64,000 bases of DNA, from positions 62,001 to 126,000 of the forward strand of contig NZ_BMIC01000004.1 of assembly GCF_014641635.1 (NCBI RefSeq), given 5' to 3'. Shown here piece by piece: positions 17,637-26,399 of the stretch. Source of the DNA: Aquaticitalea lipolytica. GTDB lineage: Bacteria > Bacteroidota > Bacteroidia > Flavobacteriales > Flavobacteriaceae. The stretch's first letter is position 1. The number at the start of each line of letters is the position of its first letter. A program made the translations under genes and the position numbers. The notes beneath the pieces are model-generated. The model had not been told where the DNA came from. It did no database searches and saw nothing but the letters and a program-made list of their open reading frames with translations.

Positions 17637-19550
17637 TTATTGTGCTTGAGGACTTCCACTAACAATAATAAACTCAGAACGTCTATTAAGTTGGTGTTCA
17701 TCTTCTGTACAGTTAGTTCCGCAGTCTACTTTAGGCTCGCTTTCTCCTTTACCCATTCCTGTAATTCTACTTTTATCAATACCTTTAGATATTACATATT
17801 GAACAGTAGTTTTTGCTCTTCTATCAGATAAGCGCTCATTGTATGACGCAGAACCTCTACTATCTGTATGTGATGTAGCGTTGATAACTAGTTCTGGATA
17901 TTTATTCATAATTTGTACAAGCTTATCTAATTCAAAAGCAGCTTGCGATGTGATATTAGACTTATCAAAATCAAAATAAATAGGAGCTAATTCAATTCTA
18001 TCAGCTGCAATTAATTTTTCTATTGGGTCTAAAGCAATCGGCACATTTACTTCCTCTTCTTCAGTTCCTTTAACAGCAACTTGTCTACTTTCATAACCAT
18101 CTACTGATACTTCTAAAACAGAATTTTTACTGCATTCTACAATAAATTCAGCAGTACCATCTGTATTTGTCACTTTAGAAACAACTTTGTTTCCTTGTTC
18201 ATCATTTAAAGTCACAGTAGCAGCATTTAATGGTTTTCCTGTTTTTATGTCAGTTACTGTAGCGGTAATTAAAACATCGCAAAGTGGTTGTAATTTTTTA
18301 ATTGCATAAATATCATCACTACCAACACCGCCTTCTCTGTTTGAAGACACAAAACCTTCTCCTGTTTCTTCATCTAAATGAAATGCAAAATCGTCTGCAT
18401 TACTATTTACTGGAATTCCTATATTACGAATAGGAGCTATTTTACCGTCTATTTCTTTAGTATGGAACACATCTAGACCTCCAAGCCCTAAATGTCCATT
18501 AGAAGAGAAGTATAGTGTTCCATTATCACTAATATATGGGAACATTTCTTGTCCTTCAGTATTTACTTTTTGCCCAAGATTAACTGGTTCACCTAATGAA
18601 CCATCATCATTAATATTTGCTTTGTAAATATCAAATCCTCCATATCCATTTGGCATGTCAGATGCAAAGTAAATTGTTTTTCCATCACTACTAACTGATG
18701 GGTTTTTAATAGAGTAGTTTTTACTATTCATTGCAAAACCTTCTACATTATCCCAATTAGCTCCTGATTTTTTTGCTCTGAATAAATGTAAAACACTATA
18801 TCTGTTTTTAGTAATTGAATCTTTCTCGTAAATTTTTTCGAAGAAACTTTCTCTAGAAAAATACATTGTATTCCCGTCTGGGCTAAATGATACAATACCT
18901 TCATGATATTTAGTGTTTATTTTATCATCTAATAAAACTGCTGGTTGATAAGTTCCATCAGAATTTTTAGTTAGTGTATATATATCCAAGAAAGGTTGTT
19001 CGTTCCATCCATAAGTTCTTCTATTACTATTTCTAGCAGATGTAATATAAAGTTTACCATCTTTAAAAGTTCCTCCAAAATCAGAAACTTGTGAGTTAAA
19101 GCCCATATTTTGAACGTTAAACTTTTTACCTTTTTCTAAAATTTTTGGTAAGTAATCTGGATTTTGTTTAAAAGCGACAGCTCTATCATCTCCTGGACGC
19201 ATTGATGCAAATTTTGCCATTTGTTGATTAGACTCTTCATATTTACCGTTAGCTTTTAGCATTTGAGAATACTTGTAAATAGTTTCAGGGTCTTGAGAAC
19301 TTTCAAGAGCTTTAGCGTACCAACGTTCAGCTTCAACTGTATTAAATATATTATAATACGAATCTGCTAATCGCTTGTATACATATGTATCAGCTTTACC
19401 ATCTTCAACTAATTTTTTATAGTCTTCGGCTGCTTCAATAAACTCAAATCTTGCAAAGTGTTTGTCTGCTTTTTTAGTGTCTTTATTTTGAGCAGTTAAG
19501 CTGAAACTACTCAATATAATAATTGTAATAAGTATATTAATTTTTTTCAT
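17637..19550 (-). CDS. TPR-PD40-CarboxypepD_reg-OmpA protein (PorE/SprF-partner type)
   Basis: A 637-residue exported protein with a signal peptide (1-20, SLTAQ). TPR-like helices cover about 22-130. PD40/WD40-like propeller repeats cover about 150-415, with recurring TMYFSRESF, TIYFASDMPNGYGGFDIY and TLYFSSNGHLGLGGLDVF. A carboxypeptidase-regulatory beta-sandwich (about 425-510) and a C-terminal OmpA peptidoglycan-binding domain (about 520-632, with YFDFDKSNIT, HTDSRGSASYNERLSDRRA and NRRSEF) follow. The same domain order is found in PorE of Porphyromonas gingivalis, which tethers the PorP-linked T9SS machinery to the wall. It is the last gene of the adhesin-PorP-OmpA operon, 18 bp after porP. 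Confidence 0.9.
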   Translation of the reverse strand: MKKINILITIIILSSFSLTAQNKDTKKADKHFARFEFIEAAEDYKKLVEDGKADTYVYKRLADSYYNIFNTVEAERWYAKALESSQDPETIYKYSQMLKANGKYEESNQQMAKFASMRPGDDRAVAFKQNPDYLPKILEKGKKFNVQNMGFNSQVSDFGGTFKDGKLYITSARNSNRRTYGWNEQPFLDIYTLTKNSDGTYQPAVLLDDKINTKYHEGIVSFSPDGNTMYFSRESFFEKIYEKDSITKNRYSVLHLFRAKKSGANWDNVEGFAMNSKNYSIKNPSVSSDGKTIYFASDMPNGYGGFDIYKANINDDGSLGEPVNLGQKVNTEGQEMFPYISDNGTLYFSSNGHLGLGGLDVFHTKEIDGKIAPIRNIGIPVNSNADDFAFHLDEETGEGFVSSNREGGVGSDDIYAIKKLQPLCDVLITATVTDIKTGKPLNAATVTLNDEQGNKVVSKVTNTDGTAEFIVECSKNSVLEVSVDGYESRQVAVKGTEEEEVNVPIALDPIEKLIAADRIELAPIYFDFDKSNITSQAAFELDKLVQIMNKYPELVINATSHTDSRGSASYNERLSDRRAKTTVQYVISKGIDKSRITGMGKGESEPKVDCGTNCTEDEHQLNRRSEFIIVSGSPQAQ

Positions 19551-19568
19551 AATGTTTAGCTTAACTGG

Positions 19569-20474
19569 TTAGAAATATCTTGGTGAACGTGAAACATTTT
19601 TAGGGAAATTTAAATCAAATAGCAGCATAAACTCATGTGATGCTGGTGCATATCTTTTTATATCAGATGTAACGCTATCGTAAGCATAACCAATACGTAA
19701 TGATGGTGTAATAGCAAAGTTAATCAACCCTGAAAATGAATCGTCTAATCTGTATGAAGCTCCAATTTCAAACTTCTCATAGAACAACATATTTGCATTA
19801 ATATCAAATGATGTTGGTGCATCAAATGAAGACTTCACTAAAAAAGAAGGCTTAAGTTTTGCATTTGGTGATAATTCAAACACATATCCTCCAGTTAAAA
19901 AGTAATGAGTTGCTTCAGAACCTAGTTGATTGCCATTAGCATCTAAATGAACTGAATTTAAAATATTTGGAACAGATCCTGCTAAATAATAGTTGTCTGT
20001 ATAATAAAAGAAACCTGCTCCAATATTAGGCGTTGTACTATTTATATTTTGAGAAAAGAATGGATCATTAGGATCAACAACATCTATTCCTGCTAACCCA
20101 ATATCGTGAAACGTTGCTCCTGCCTTTAATCCAAAAGCTAAACGATGCTCTCCTCCTAATCTTAATGTATAAGAAAAATCAGCATAAGCATTGGTCTCTT
20201 TAACTGGGCCATGTTCGTCTGATATGATTGAAAGACCCAGACCAACTTTTTCACCTACAGGTAAATGTCCAAAAAATGTTCCTGTTTTTGGTGCACCATC
20301 AATACCTGACCATTGGGTACGATACAATAACCCGAACGAAAGATTTTCTTTTGATCCAGCATAAGCAGGATTGATGACATTCATATTATACATGTACTGT
20401 GTATACTGAGGGTCTTGCTGTCCATGCATTTGTGTAGCGATGAGCAATACAATTATAATATATAGTTTTTTCAT
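19569..20474 (-). CDS. PorP/SprF family type IX secretion system outer membrane protein
   Basis: A 301-residue outer membrane beta-barrel with a signal peptide ending at MHGQ (residue 19). It has the family hallmark QDPQYTQYMYNMNVINPAYAG directly after cleavage, and VGLGLSIISDEHGPVKETN further in. In Flavobacterium johnsoniae SprF is needed to secrete and attach the type B adhesin SprB. The gene here follows a type B adhesin gene, so it is most likely the dedicated partner for that protein. The intergenic region upstream carries a 14-bp hairpin stem. Confidence 0.93.
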   Translation of the reverse strand: MKKLYIIIVLLIATQMHGQQDPQYTQYMYNMNVINPAYAGSKENLSFGLLYRTQWSGIDGAPKTGTFFGHLPVGEKVGLGLSIISDEHGPVKETNAYADFSYTLRLGGEHRLAFGLKAGATFHDIGLAGIDVVDPNDPFFSQNINSTTPNIGAGFFYYTDNYYLAGSVPNILNSVHLDANGNQLGSEATHYFLTGGYVFELSPNAKLKPSFLVKSSFDAPTSFDINANMLFYEKFEIGASYRLDDSFSGLINFAITPSLRIGYAYDSVTSDIKRYAPASHEFMLLFDLNFPKNVSRSPRYF

Positions 20475-20509
20475 CTGTTATTTTGTTTTTTAGTTGTCAG
20501 ATGGAATTC

Positions 20510-20547
20510 GCACAATAATCATTTACTGTTTGAAATGATTATTGTGC
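20510..20547. repeat. Intercistronic hairpin (14-bp perfect stem)
   Basis: GCACAATAATCATT (20510-20523) and AATGATTATTGTGC (20534-20547) form a perfect stem with a 10-base loop, in the 100-bp gap between the adhesin stop and the porP start. No T-run follows on the minus strand, so it is not a standard terminator. It could stabilise the upstream mRNA or act as an attenuator. Confidence 0.7.
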
Positions 20548-20574
20548 TCATTTCATATTTATTTAGTTGATTAG

Positions 20575-23500
20575 TTATTTGTTAATGTAAACCCAAGCAC
20601 TTCTAGTTTTACCATTTTCGTATTCCATAGTGTAATAATATGTACCTACTGGAAGTTCATCTCCATTATTTGTTTGTCCATACCATTCATTAGTATAATT
20701 TGTTTTAGAATACACTAAGGTTCCGTTTCTATTAAATATCTCGAGTTTAGTAACTGCAAAACTGCTTAAATCAAAGAAATCATTATACCCATCGTTATTA
20801 GGAGAGATTCCTTGTGGAATAACACACTGTTCTAATTCAATAATAACTATGTCTGTTGATGATGTACAACCTGTATCATTAAATGTTACATCAATTGTAT
20901 AAGTCCCTTCAACCAAGACAGGTAATACTAAACCATTCTGACCTGTTATTAGTGTACCATCTAAATACCAATCAATAGTAACTTCACCTACAGAATAATT
21001 GTTTGCTGTTGCTTCTACCATAATTGGAACTGTAGCATTCGGACAAACTTCATAATCAAAGTCTGAATTAAACGACGTTACAGGAATATCATCAACAATT
21101 AAATCAAAATCAATTATTGAATAACAGTCTACAGCTATATTACTTTCTACTCTAGCCCAAATAGTTTGTGGGTTTGAGGTGTTTGTATAAGGAGAAACTA
21201 AAGCTGATGTCCCTGCGTTTGCATCGGCTTGTGTAGCATAATATGAAACTGAATAATCAGTTGCACTTTGTCCATTTAATACATTTGCGTCATGTGCAGT
21301 AAGATCAAATGATTCAACTCCGTCTCTAGATGCATCATCACACAACGCAATATCTACAGATGTTGCAGTAGGTGTTGGACCAGAAATAATTAAGTCAAAA
21401 CTTGTTGTTACACTACAAAATGTTGCATTAGCATCTTCTATACGAATCCATATTGTTTGAGGGTTAGTAACGTTAATATAAGGTGATGACAATGCTCCTG
21501 TATTAGAGTTTGCATCACTTTGAGTTAAGTGATAAGTAACATTAAATAATGATGGATCTTGAGCGCCTAAAACAATAGGTGTTTGAGATTCTAAATCAAA
21601 ATCTTCAAAACCATCAGCAGATGCATCGTCACAAGTTATGATATCTTGAACTGGATTTGCTACAGGCTCTGTACCAAATGTTACAAGAATTTCATCGGTA
21701 GCCACAGCATCACAGTTAGTATCATACGCAAATACTGTATAAATACCTGTTTCTGTAACTGTTAATGTAGAACTTGTTTCACCATCAATAATAAATCCAT
21801 CATAATACCACTCATACGTATCTGCAAATGGAGAATCAGCAACAATAGTATAATCTGGGAAACCACAAAAATCTTGATCTTCCCCTAAGTCTACTTGTAT
21901 TTCTGCAACTGTTGAACCAGCTCCACCATTACCTGCATTTGTTTGAGTAATAGTAATTGTTCCTGCTTGATTAGAGAAATTAGTTACTAATAAAACATAT
22001 ATTTCTCCTGCTTGTGCATTATCTATAGTTAAATTTTCTGTAGGTGCTGCAGAATAGCTACAGTCTACAATATTACCATATGGATAAAAATTAGGGTTAG
22101 TAGTATTATTTGGACAGTTGTTTGGAGCTGGACAACCTTGGTCTAAAACACCAGCGGCACAAAAGTCAGTGTCTGAATCAAAAGGTCCCCAAAGCACAAA
22201 ATCAACATCTAATCCTCCACCAGAACCATTAACCTGGTCTATTTGGATTTCTATAAGCCCTGGGTCACCAATTTGAATTATATTCCATGATGGATTAGGT
22301 GTAGTAAATAAACACGCTATTTGACCAATACTAGGAAATCCTATAATATTTGATCCTGTTGCTGGACCTCCATCACCACAAAAATTAGCTGCTTGCTCAC
22401 AAATTGTATTTTCTGGTGCTTTTTGAATACATAAATCAAATGTTGTTGATGTTGGTGTACTTCCAAATGAAAATACTCTAACGTAATATGTATTTCCAAC
22501 TGTTAATAAAGGAGTAACGCTTGCAGTATTTGGTGAGCAATAAAGCTCAGTTAAAGACCCACAACTTCCACTGTAAACCGCATGGTCTAAATTAGTAGAG
22601 CCTCCTGCAACATTTATAAGAGAAATTAATTGTACTTCATTAAGTGCAGTAAATTCAAACCAAACATCATCATCTGGAGCACCAGTACAAGAACCTCCTG
22701 GCACACCTGATGGTGTTGCTGCTAATACAGTTCCAGGTGTAATTAAATCACATGTTGATCCAGCATTTACTGCTGCAGCAGTTGCATCAATACAGTTATC
22801 ATTTGAAGGAGGACAAGCTAATACTTGAATAGGTTGACTATTAATCACACAGTTAACATCTTGATCATTAGAAACCGTTACAATTACTGGAGTAGCAAAT
22901 GGGAAAGGTCCTATTTGATAAGTCCCAGTTGCTGTAGCTGGTACAGTATTAGCATTAATGTTATTAGAGATTGTTAAAGATGTAGCATCACCTATACTAG
23001 TAATATTTACATCTATTAAAAATTGATTTCCATTATCACAATCATCTATCACAGCATAAGTAGCTACAGGATTAATACAAGTAGCACAAGTTACCGTAAC
23101 GTCTAATGGATTTATTGTTGAAGACGTCGTACAATCTACCGTTGTATCATAATTTACATAAAATGATATTGTTGGTCCAGAAGATTGATATGTAATACCA
23201 GCTACGTTACCAGCCGCTCCATAAGGAGTAGCAGCATTTAAATTGGTAGTACCATCACTGTCTAATACTATAAGTTCATCCCAATTATTTTCAACATTTC
23301 CACTATTAAACACAATGTTAAGAGGTGTTATACCATCAGAACTTGTAAAAGTATAAATTGGAGGCGTTGGGTCTCCGTCGTCATAACAAGAAACAGAATT
23401 TACTGGTCCAACATTACAATCAACTATAAAATCTGTTTGCACAGTTGTAGTGAAATTAACTGGACCTGCCCAAACACTATAGTTTCCTCCACCACAATCT

Positions 23501-25131
23501 GCTCTTACATAAACTTCGTAAGCTGTAGAATAGTTTAAAGTTGTTTCATTTACTGTTGTTGAAGAAACTGGATTTCCAGATCCTGTTGGAGCTCCTGTTC
23601 CCGCTGGTTGAACTACATATTCCCAAGCTAACTCACCATTATTTGGAGTCCAAGAAATATCTGCTGAAGTACCACCAACATTAGCAACTGCTAAATTACT
23701 TGGTGCAATACAAAATGATCCGCAGGTTTCAACTCTAACATAATCGATAGACATATCTCCTTCAAAACCTGTTCCAGCGCCACCATAACTAAATCTTATA
23801 TATACAACCTGTCCTAAGTATGCATCTAAATTAACTCCTATTGGCACCCAAGCTTCATTTGCTGTAGTTTGATAATCTCCAACCCAACTATATAAATTAG
23901 TAAAAGGCCCTGTAGCAGAAGTACTTATTCCTACATTTAAAGTCCCCATATTATCTCCAAAAGCATGCATATAAAAAGATAGCTCAGCCCCATCAACTGC
24001 TGTTGACAAGTCAATTGCTGGACTAATAGCATTGGCAATTGTTGTTGAATTACCCGATGCTTCGTATTCTAAATGCATTCCTCCATTAAAGGACACAAAT
24101 GGCCCTGTGCCTCCTGAATTTGCATTACCAGCAGTTATTCTCCAATTACCATTAGCTCCACTAAAACCAGTTCCTGTCCATCCAGATGGTGGGTTAGTTT
24201 CGAAGCTTTCAGAAAAAATGAAAGAAGAAGAGCCACTACTACATGTCACACCATTTGGTGGTGGTGGTGGTGTATTTAAAGTTGTAAAATTAATTGGTCC
24301 AACCCAATTACTTAGTCCATTTGCTCCACAATCTCCTCTTACATAAATTTCGTAAGCTGTGCTAGGGTTTAATGACATTGCATTATATGGCGCATTATTA
24401 GGAGTCTGCGTTCCTGGTCCTGAAGGAGTACCTGTTCCAGCTGGCTGAATTGCTATTTCCCATAATACTTCTGTATTTCCTGCGCTCCATGTTACATCAG
24501 CTGTTGTAGAAGTAACATTTGCAACTGCAAGGCCTGTAATATCAGGACAAGTTGGAGGGGTTTGAGATGTTATAGTTGGAGAATTGAAACAAAAACCCCA
24601 AGCCCAAACACCACCATCATTATAAAATATTCGGTATCTAAATCCTGCTAATTGTGTTGGTGTAAAACCAGCAATATTTAATTCACCACTATTAAATGGT
24701 TGAGATGCTCCATTACAAAAATTATCTAATGGTGCTCCTGGTGTGTCTGCTGCTAATGGCGTTCCCCAGTTAATCCAAGTGCTAGTATCAGCATTCCAAT
24801 ATTGAACACCTAATCTATCAGCACCAATATTATTGTAGACATAAGTTGAATTTAAAAACAACCATGTTTCTCCAGCATTAAAAGCTGCAGTCAAGTCTAT
24901 TACAGGAGAAACTGCCTGAATATTGTTAATTGCACCACTTCCAGCATCATCATCATCATAAGCAAAGTTTGCTGATGTTGTTGGGTTAGCTTCAAAAATT
25001 GTCGGTCCATTGACATAAGTTCCAGTGATAGACCAATTCGTATTTGGCCAGCTAGCAGCCTGATTTAAAACTTGTGCTATAGCCTGAAACGAAAATAGTA
25101 ACAGCAATAGGAAGAAAGTAATTTTTTTCAT
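20575..25131 (-). CDS. Large modular T9SS type B adhesin-like protein
   Basis: A 1518-residue secreted protein with a signal peptide (1-19, AIAQ). Modules in order: an N-terminal beta-rich domain (20-185); fibronectin III (about 192-285, ADVTWSAGNTEVLWEI); a MAM-like domain (about 300-470, SESFETNPPSGW); a second fibronectin III (about 475-565); a CUB-like domain (about 570-690); a PPC-like domain (about 790-880); Ig-like/PKD modules; and two tandem repeats of about 95 residues (about 1155-1345). The type B sorting domain is at the C-terminus (ISPNNDGYNDFF, LEIFNRNGTLVYS, LPVGTYYYTMEY, AWVYINK). It is probably displayed at the cell surface through T9SS and used in adhesion, gliding or matrix binding. 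It leads the operon with PorP/SprF and OmpA. Confidence 0.9.
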   Translation of the reverse strand: MKKITFFLLLLLFSFQAIAQVLNQAASWPNTNWSITGTYVNGPTIFEANPTTSANFAYDDDDAGSGAINNIQAVSPVIDLTAAFNAGETWLFLNSTYVYNNIGADRLGVQYWNADTSTWINWGTPLAADTPGAPLDNFCNGASQPFNSGELNIAGFTPTQLAGFRYRIFYNDGGVWAWGFCFNSPTITSQTPPTCPDITGLAVANVTSTTADVTWSAGNTEVLWEIAIQPAGTGTPSGPGTQTPNNAPYNAMSLNPSTAYEIYVRGDCGANGLSNWVGPINFTTLNTPPPPPNGVTCSSGSSSFIFSESFETNPPSGWTGTGFSGANGNWRITAGNANSGGTGPFVSFNGGMHLEYEASGNSTTIANAISPAIDLSTAVDGAELSFYMHAFGDNMGTLNVGISTSATGPFTNLYSWVGDYQTTANEAWVPIGVNLDAYLGQVVYIRFSYGGAGTGFEGDMSIDYVRVETCGSFCIAPSNLAVANVGGTSADISWTPNNGELAWEYVVQPAGTGAPTGSGNPVSSTTVNETTLNYSTAYEVYVRADCGGGNYSVWAGPVNFTTTVQTDFIVDCNVGPVNSVSCYDDGDPTPPIYTFTSSDGITPLNIVFNSGNVENNWDELIVLDSDGTTNLNAATPYGAAGNVAGITYQSSGPTISFYVNYDTTVDCTTSSTINPLDVTVTCATCINPVATYAVIDDCDNGNQFLIDVNITSIGDATSLTISNNINANTVPATATGTYQIGPFPFATPVIVTVSNDQDVNCVINSQPIQVLACPPSNDNCIDATAAAVNAGSTCDLITPGTVLAATPSGVPGGSCTGAPDDDVWFEFTALNEVQLISLINVAGGSTNLDHAVYSGSCGSLTELYCSPNTASVTPLLTVGNTYYVRVFSFGSTPTSTTFDLCIQKAPENTICEQAANFCGDGGPATGSNIIGFPSIGQIACLFTTPNPSWNIIQIGDPGLIEIQIDQVNGSGGGLDVDFVLWGPFDSDTDFCAAGVLDQGCPAPNNCPNNTTNPNFYPYGNIVDCSYSAAPTENLTIDNAQAGEIYVLLVTNFSNQAGTITITQTNAGNGGAGSTVAEIQVDLGEDQDFCGFPDYTIVADSPFADTYEWYYDGFIIDGETSSTLTVTETGIYTVFAYDTNCDAVATDEILVTFGTEPVANPVQDIITCDDASADGFEDFDLESQTPIVLGAQDPSLFNVTYHLTQSDANSNTGALSSPYINVTNPQTIWIRIEDANATFCSVTTSFDLIISGPTPTATSVDIALCDDASRDGVESFDLTAHDANVLNGQSATDYSVSYYATQADANAGTSALVSPYTNTSNPQTIWARVESNIAVDCYSIIDFDLIVDDIPVTSFNSDFDYEVCPNATVPIMVEATANNYSVGEVTIDWYLDGTLITGQNGLVLPVLVEGTYTIDVTFNDTGCTSSTDIVIIELEQCVIPQGISPNNDGYNDFFDLSSFAVTKLEIFNRNGTLVYSKTNYTNEWYGQTNNGDELPVGTYYYTMEYENGKTRSAWVYINK

Positions 25132-25270
25132 TTGAATTGATTAGGTTAATTAAATCATTTTATCAGGTCAATTGTAACTAGTTAATTACAAGTAACTTAT
25201 ATTTTTTGTAGGTTAATAAAAAAACAATTTGGGAGTATTCTTGTTCCACCTTTACAGAGCAAACAAGTAA

Positions 25271-25310
25271 CCGAAGATAAAAAAAATGACTATTAACAAA
25301 CTATTAACAA
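25271..25310 (-). promoter_or_regulatory. Putative adhesin operon promoter with 11-bp direct repeat
   Basis: The 247-bp gap upstream of the adhesin holds two direct copies of CTATTAACAA (25290-25299 and 25301-25310), offset by 11 bp, one DNA turn. On the minus strand the inner copy begins TTG, followed 17 bp later by TATCTTCG, one base off the TAnnTTTG box. The rest of the gap shows no gene. Confidence 0.35.
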
Positions 25311-25378
25311 TGCTATAATAGATTAAGTGCAATAATTCTCGATAAAAAGAAAAAAGCTTTAACAGCAAGATTCTTTTG

Positions 25379-26326
25379 TTATTTTTTGAGTTGAATATAA
25401 ACTGGAAAATGGTCACTAAATCCTCCCTTATATTTCTTACCAACATAAGTTCTAAATGGCTGACCCTTGAATTTGCCTTTGTGTTGTGTTAAAAATTTTT
25501 CATCAAAAATATTGGCTCTTTCAAATTGAAGTCCTGGACCTTTTAAATTCAAAAAATTTTGTGAGAGTAAAATTTGATCAAATAAAATCCAAGTAAAGTT
25601 ATGATTTACGCTTCCTCTGCTATATGACCATAACGACTCGGTTACATTGTAAAGTGAGTTTTCTTTTTTTAGTTGAAGCATACTATTGCTAGTTGGATTA
25701 TCATTAAAATCTCCCATAACAATAATTTTAGAATCTAAGTTATGTTCTTTTAAATTAGCTATTATTTCTGAGGCCTTTTTCGAAGCTAACAATCTTTTGT
25801 ATTCGGTTTGGTCTGACCCTTCATGTCTAGAAGGCCAATGATTAACAAGGATATGTATCTTTTCATTATTTAAATACCCTGTAACCAATAATATGTCTCT
25901 AGTAAAATCTTGCTCAGCTTGCTCGTCTTGTATATATATATTAAATGTTTCAGAATGCTCTACAGTAAATTCATCTTCATTATATAAAAGGGCTACATCG
26001 ATTCCTCTTTCATCTAATGAGTTATAATGAATAAACTTATAATTATATAATTTTAAATCTTCACTATTAATTAAGTCTTTTAAAACCGAATCGTTTTCAA
26101 CTTCAGCTAAACCTATAATAGTTGGTGGTTTTTGAGCAGATTCAAACCCTATTTTAGAAATTACAGAACCTAATTTATAAATCTTTGTTTCATATCTTTT
26201 TTTTGTCCAATTCTTTGCAGATGTAGGGAGAAAATCATTGTCATTAGTCCTTCTATCTAAATAGATATCAAATAAATTTTCAGTATTATAAAAGGCAATG
26301 GTATAAAGGTTTGATATAGAACTCAC
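25379..26326 (-). CDS. EEP-family nuclease/phosphatase paralogue without signal peptide
   Basis: A 315-residue homologue of the secreted EEP protein at 11810-12865 with the same motif order: YNTENLFD (near residue 14), AEVEN, RGIDVALLY, NHWPSR with the catalytic His, GDFNDNPTS, and FSDHFPVYI at the C-terminus. It starts at GTG 26326; an in-frame stop lies 12 bp upstream (TAA at 26338-26336), so no signal peptide can be added and the enzyme is predicted to be cytoplasmic. Only four residues precede the first core beta strand. A likely role is cleaving nucleic-acid or nucleotide phosphoesters. It is divergent from hflX. Confidence 0.82.
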   Translation of the reverse strand: MSSISNLYTIAFYNTENLFDIYLDRRTNDNDFLPTSAKNWTKKRYETKIYKLGSVISKIGFESAQKPPTIIGLAEVENDSVLKDLINSEDLKLYNYKFIHYNSLDERGIDVALLYNEDEFTVEHSETFNIYIQDEQAEQDFTRDILLVTGYLNNEKIHILVNHWPSRHEGSDQTEYKRLLASKKASEIIANLKEHNLDSKIIVMGDFNDNPTSNSMLQLKKENSLYNVTESLWSYSRGSVNHNFTWILFDQILLSQNFLNLKGPGLQFERANIFDEKFLTQHKGKFKGQPFRTYVGKKYKGGFSDHFPVYIQLKK

Positions 26327-26375
26327 AATAAAAATTTAAGTTTTAAAAATACTAAAACGACTGCATTCATTTATG

Positions 26376-26383
26376 TAACTTTG
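26376..26383 (+). promoter_or_regulatory. -7 box for hflX
   Basis: TAACTTTG, an exact TAnnTTTG match, lies 16 bp before the ATG and predicts a leader of only about 12 nt. Confidence 0.55.
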
Positions 26384-26399
26384 CACAATATTTATATTT

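Noticed and set aside
24032-24346. 104-residue plus-strand ORF within the adhesin gene
   Set aside because: It is antisense to fibronectin III and MAM-like domains with clear coding signal; the Pro/Leu-rich translation is a shadow.
25252-25446. 64-residue hydrophobic ORF on the minus strand overlapping the end of the cytoplasmic EEP gene
   Set aside because: It shares bases with the well-supported EEP C-terminus in another frame, has no promoter box or family motif, and AT-rich DNA easily gives such Leu/Ile/Phe-rich frames.
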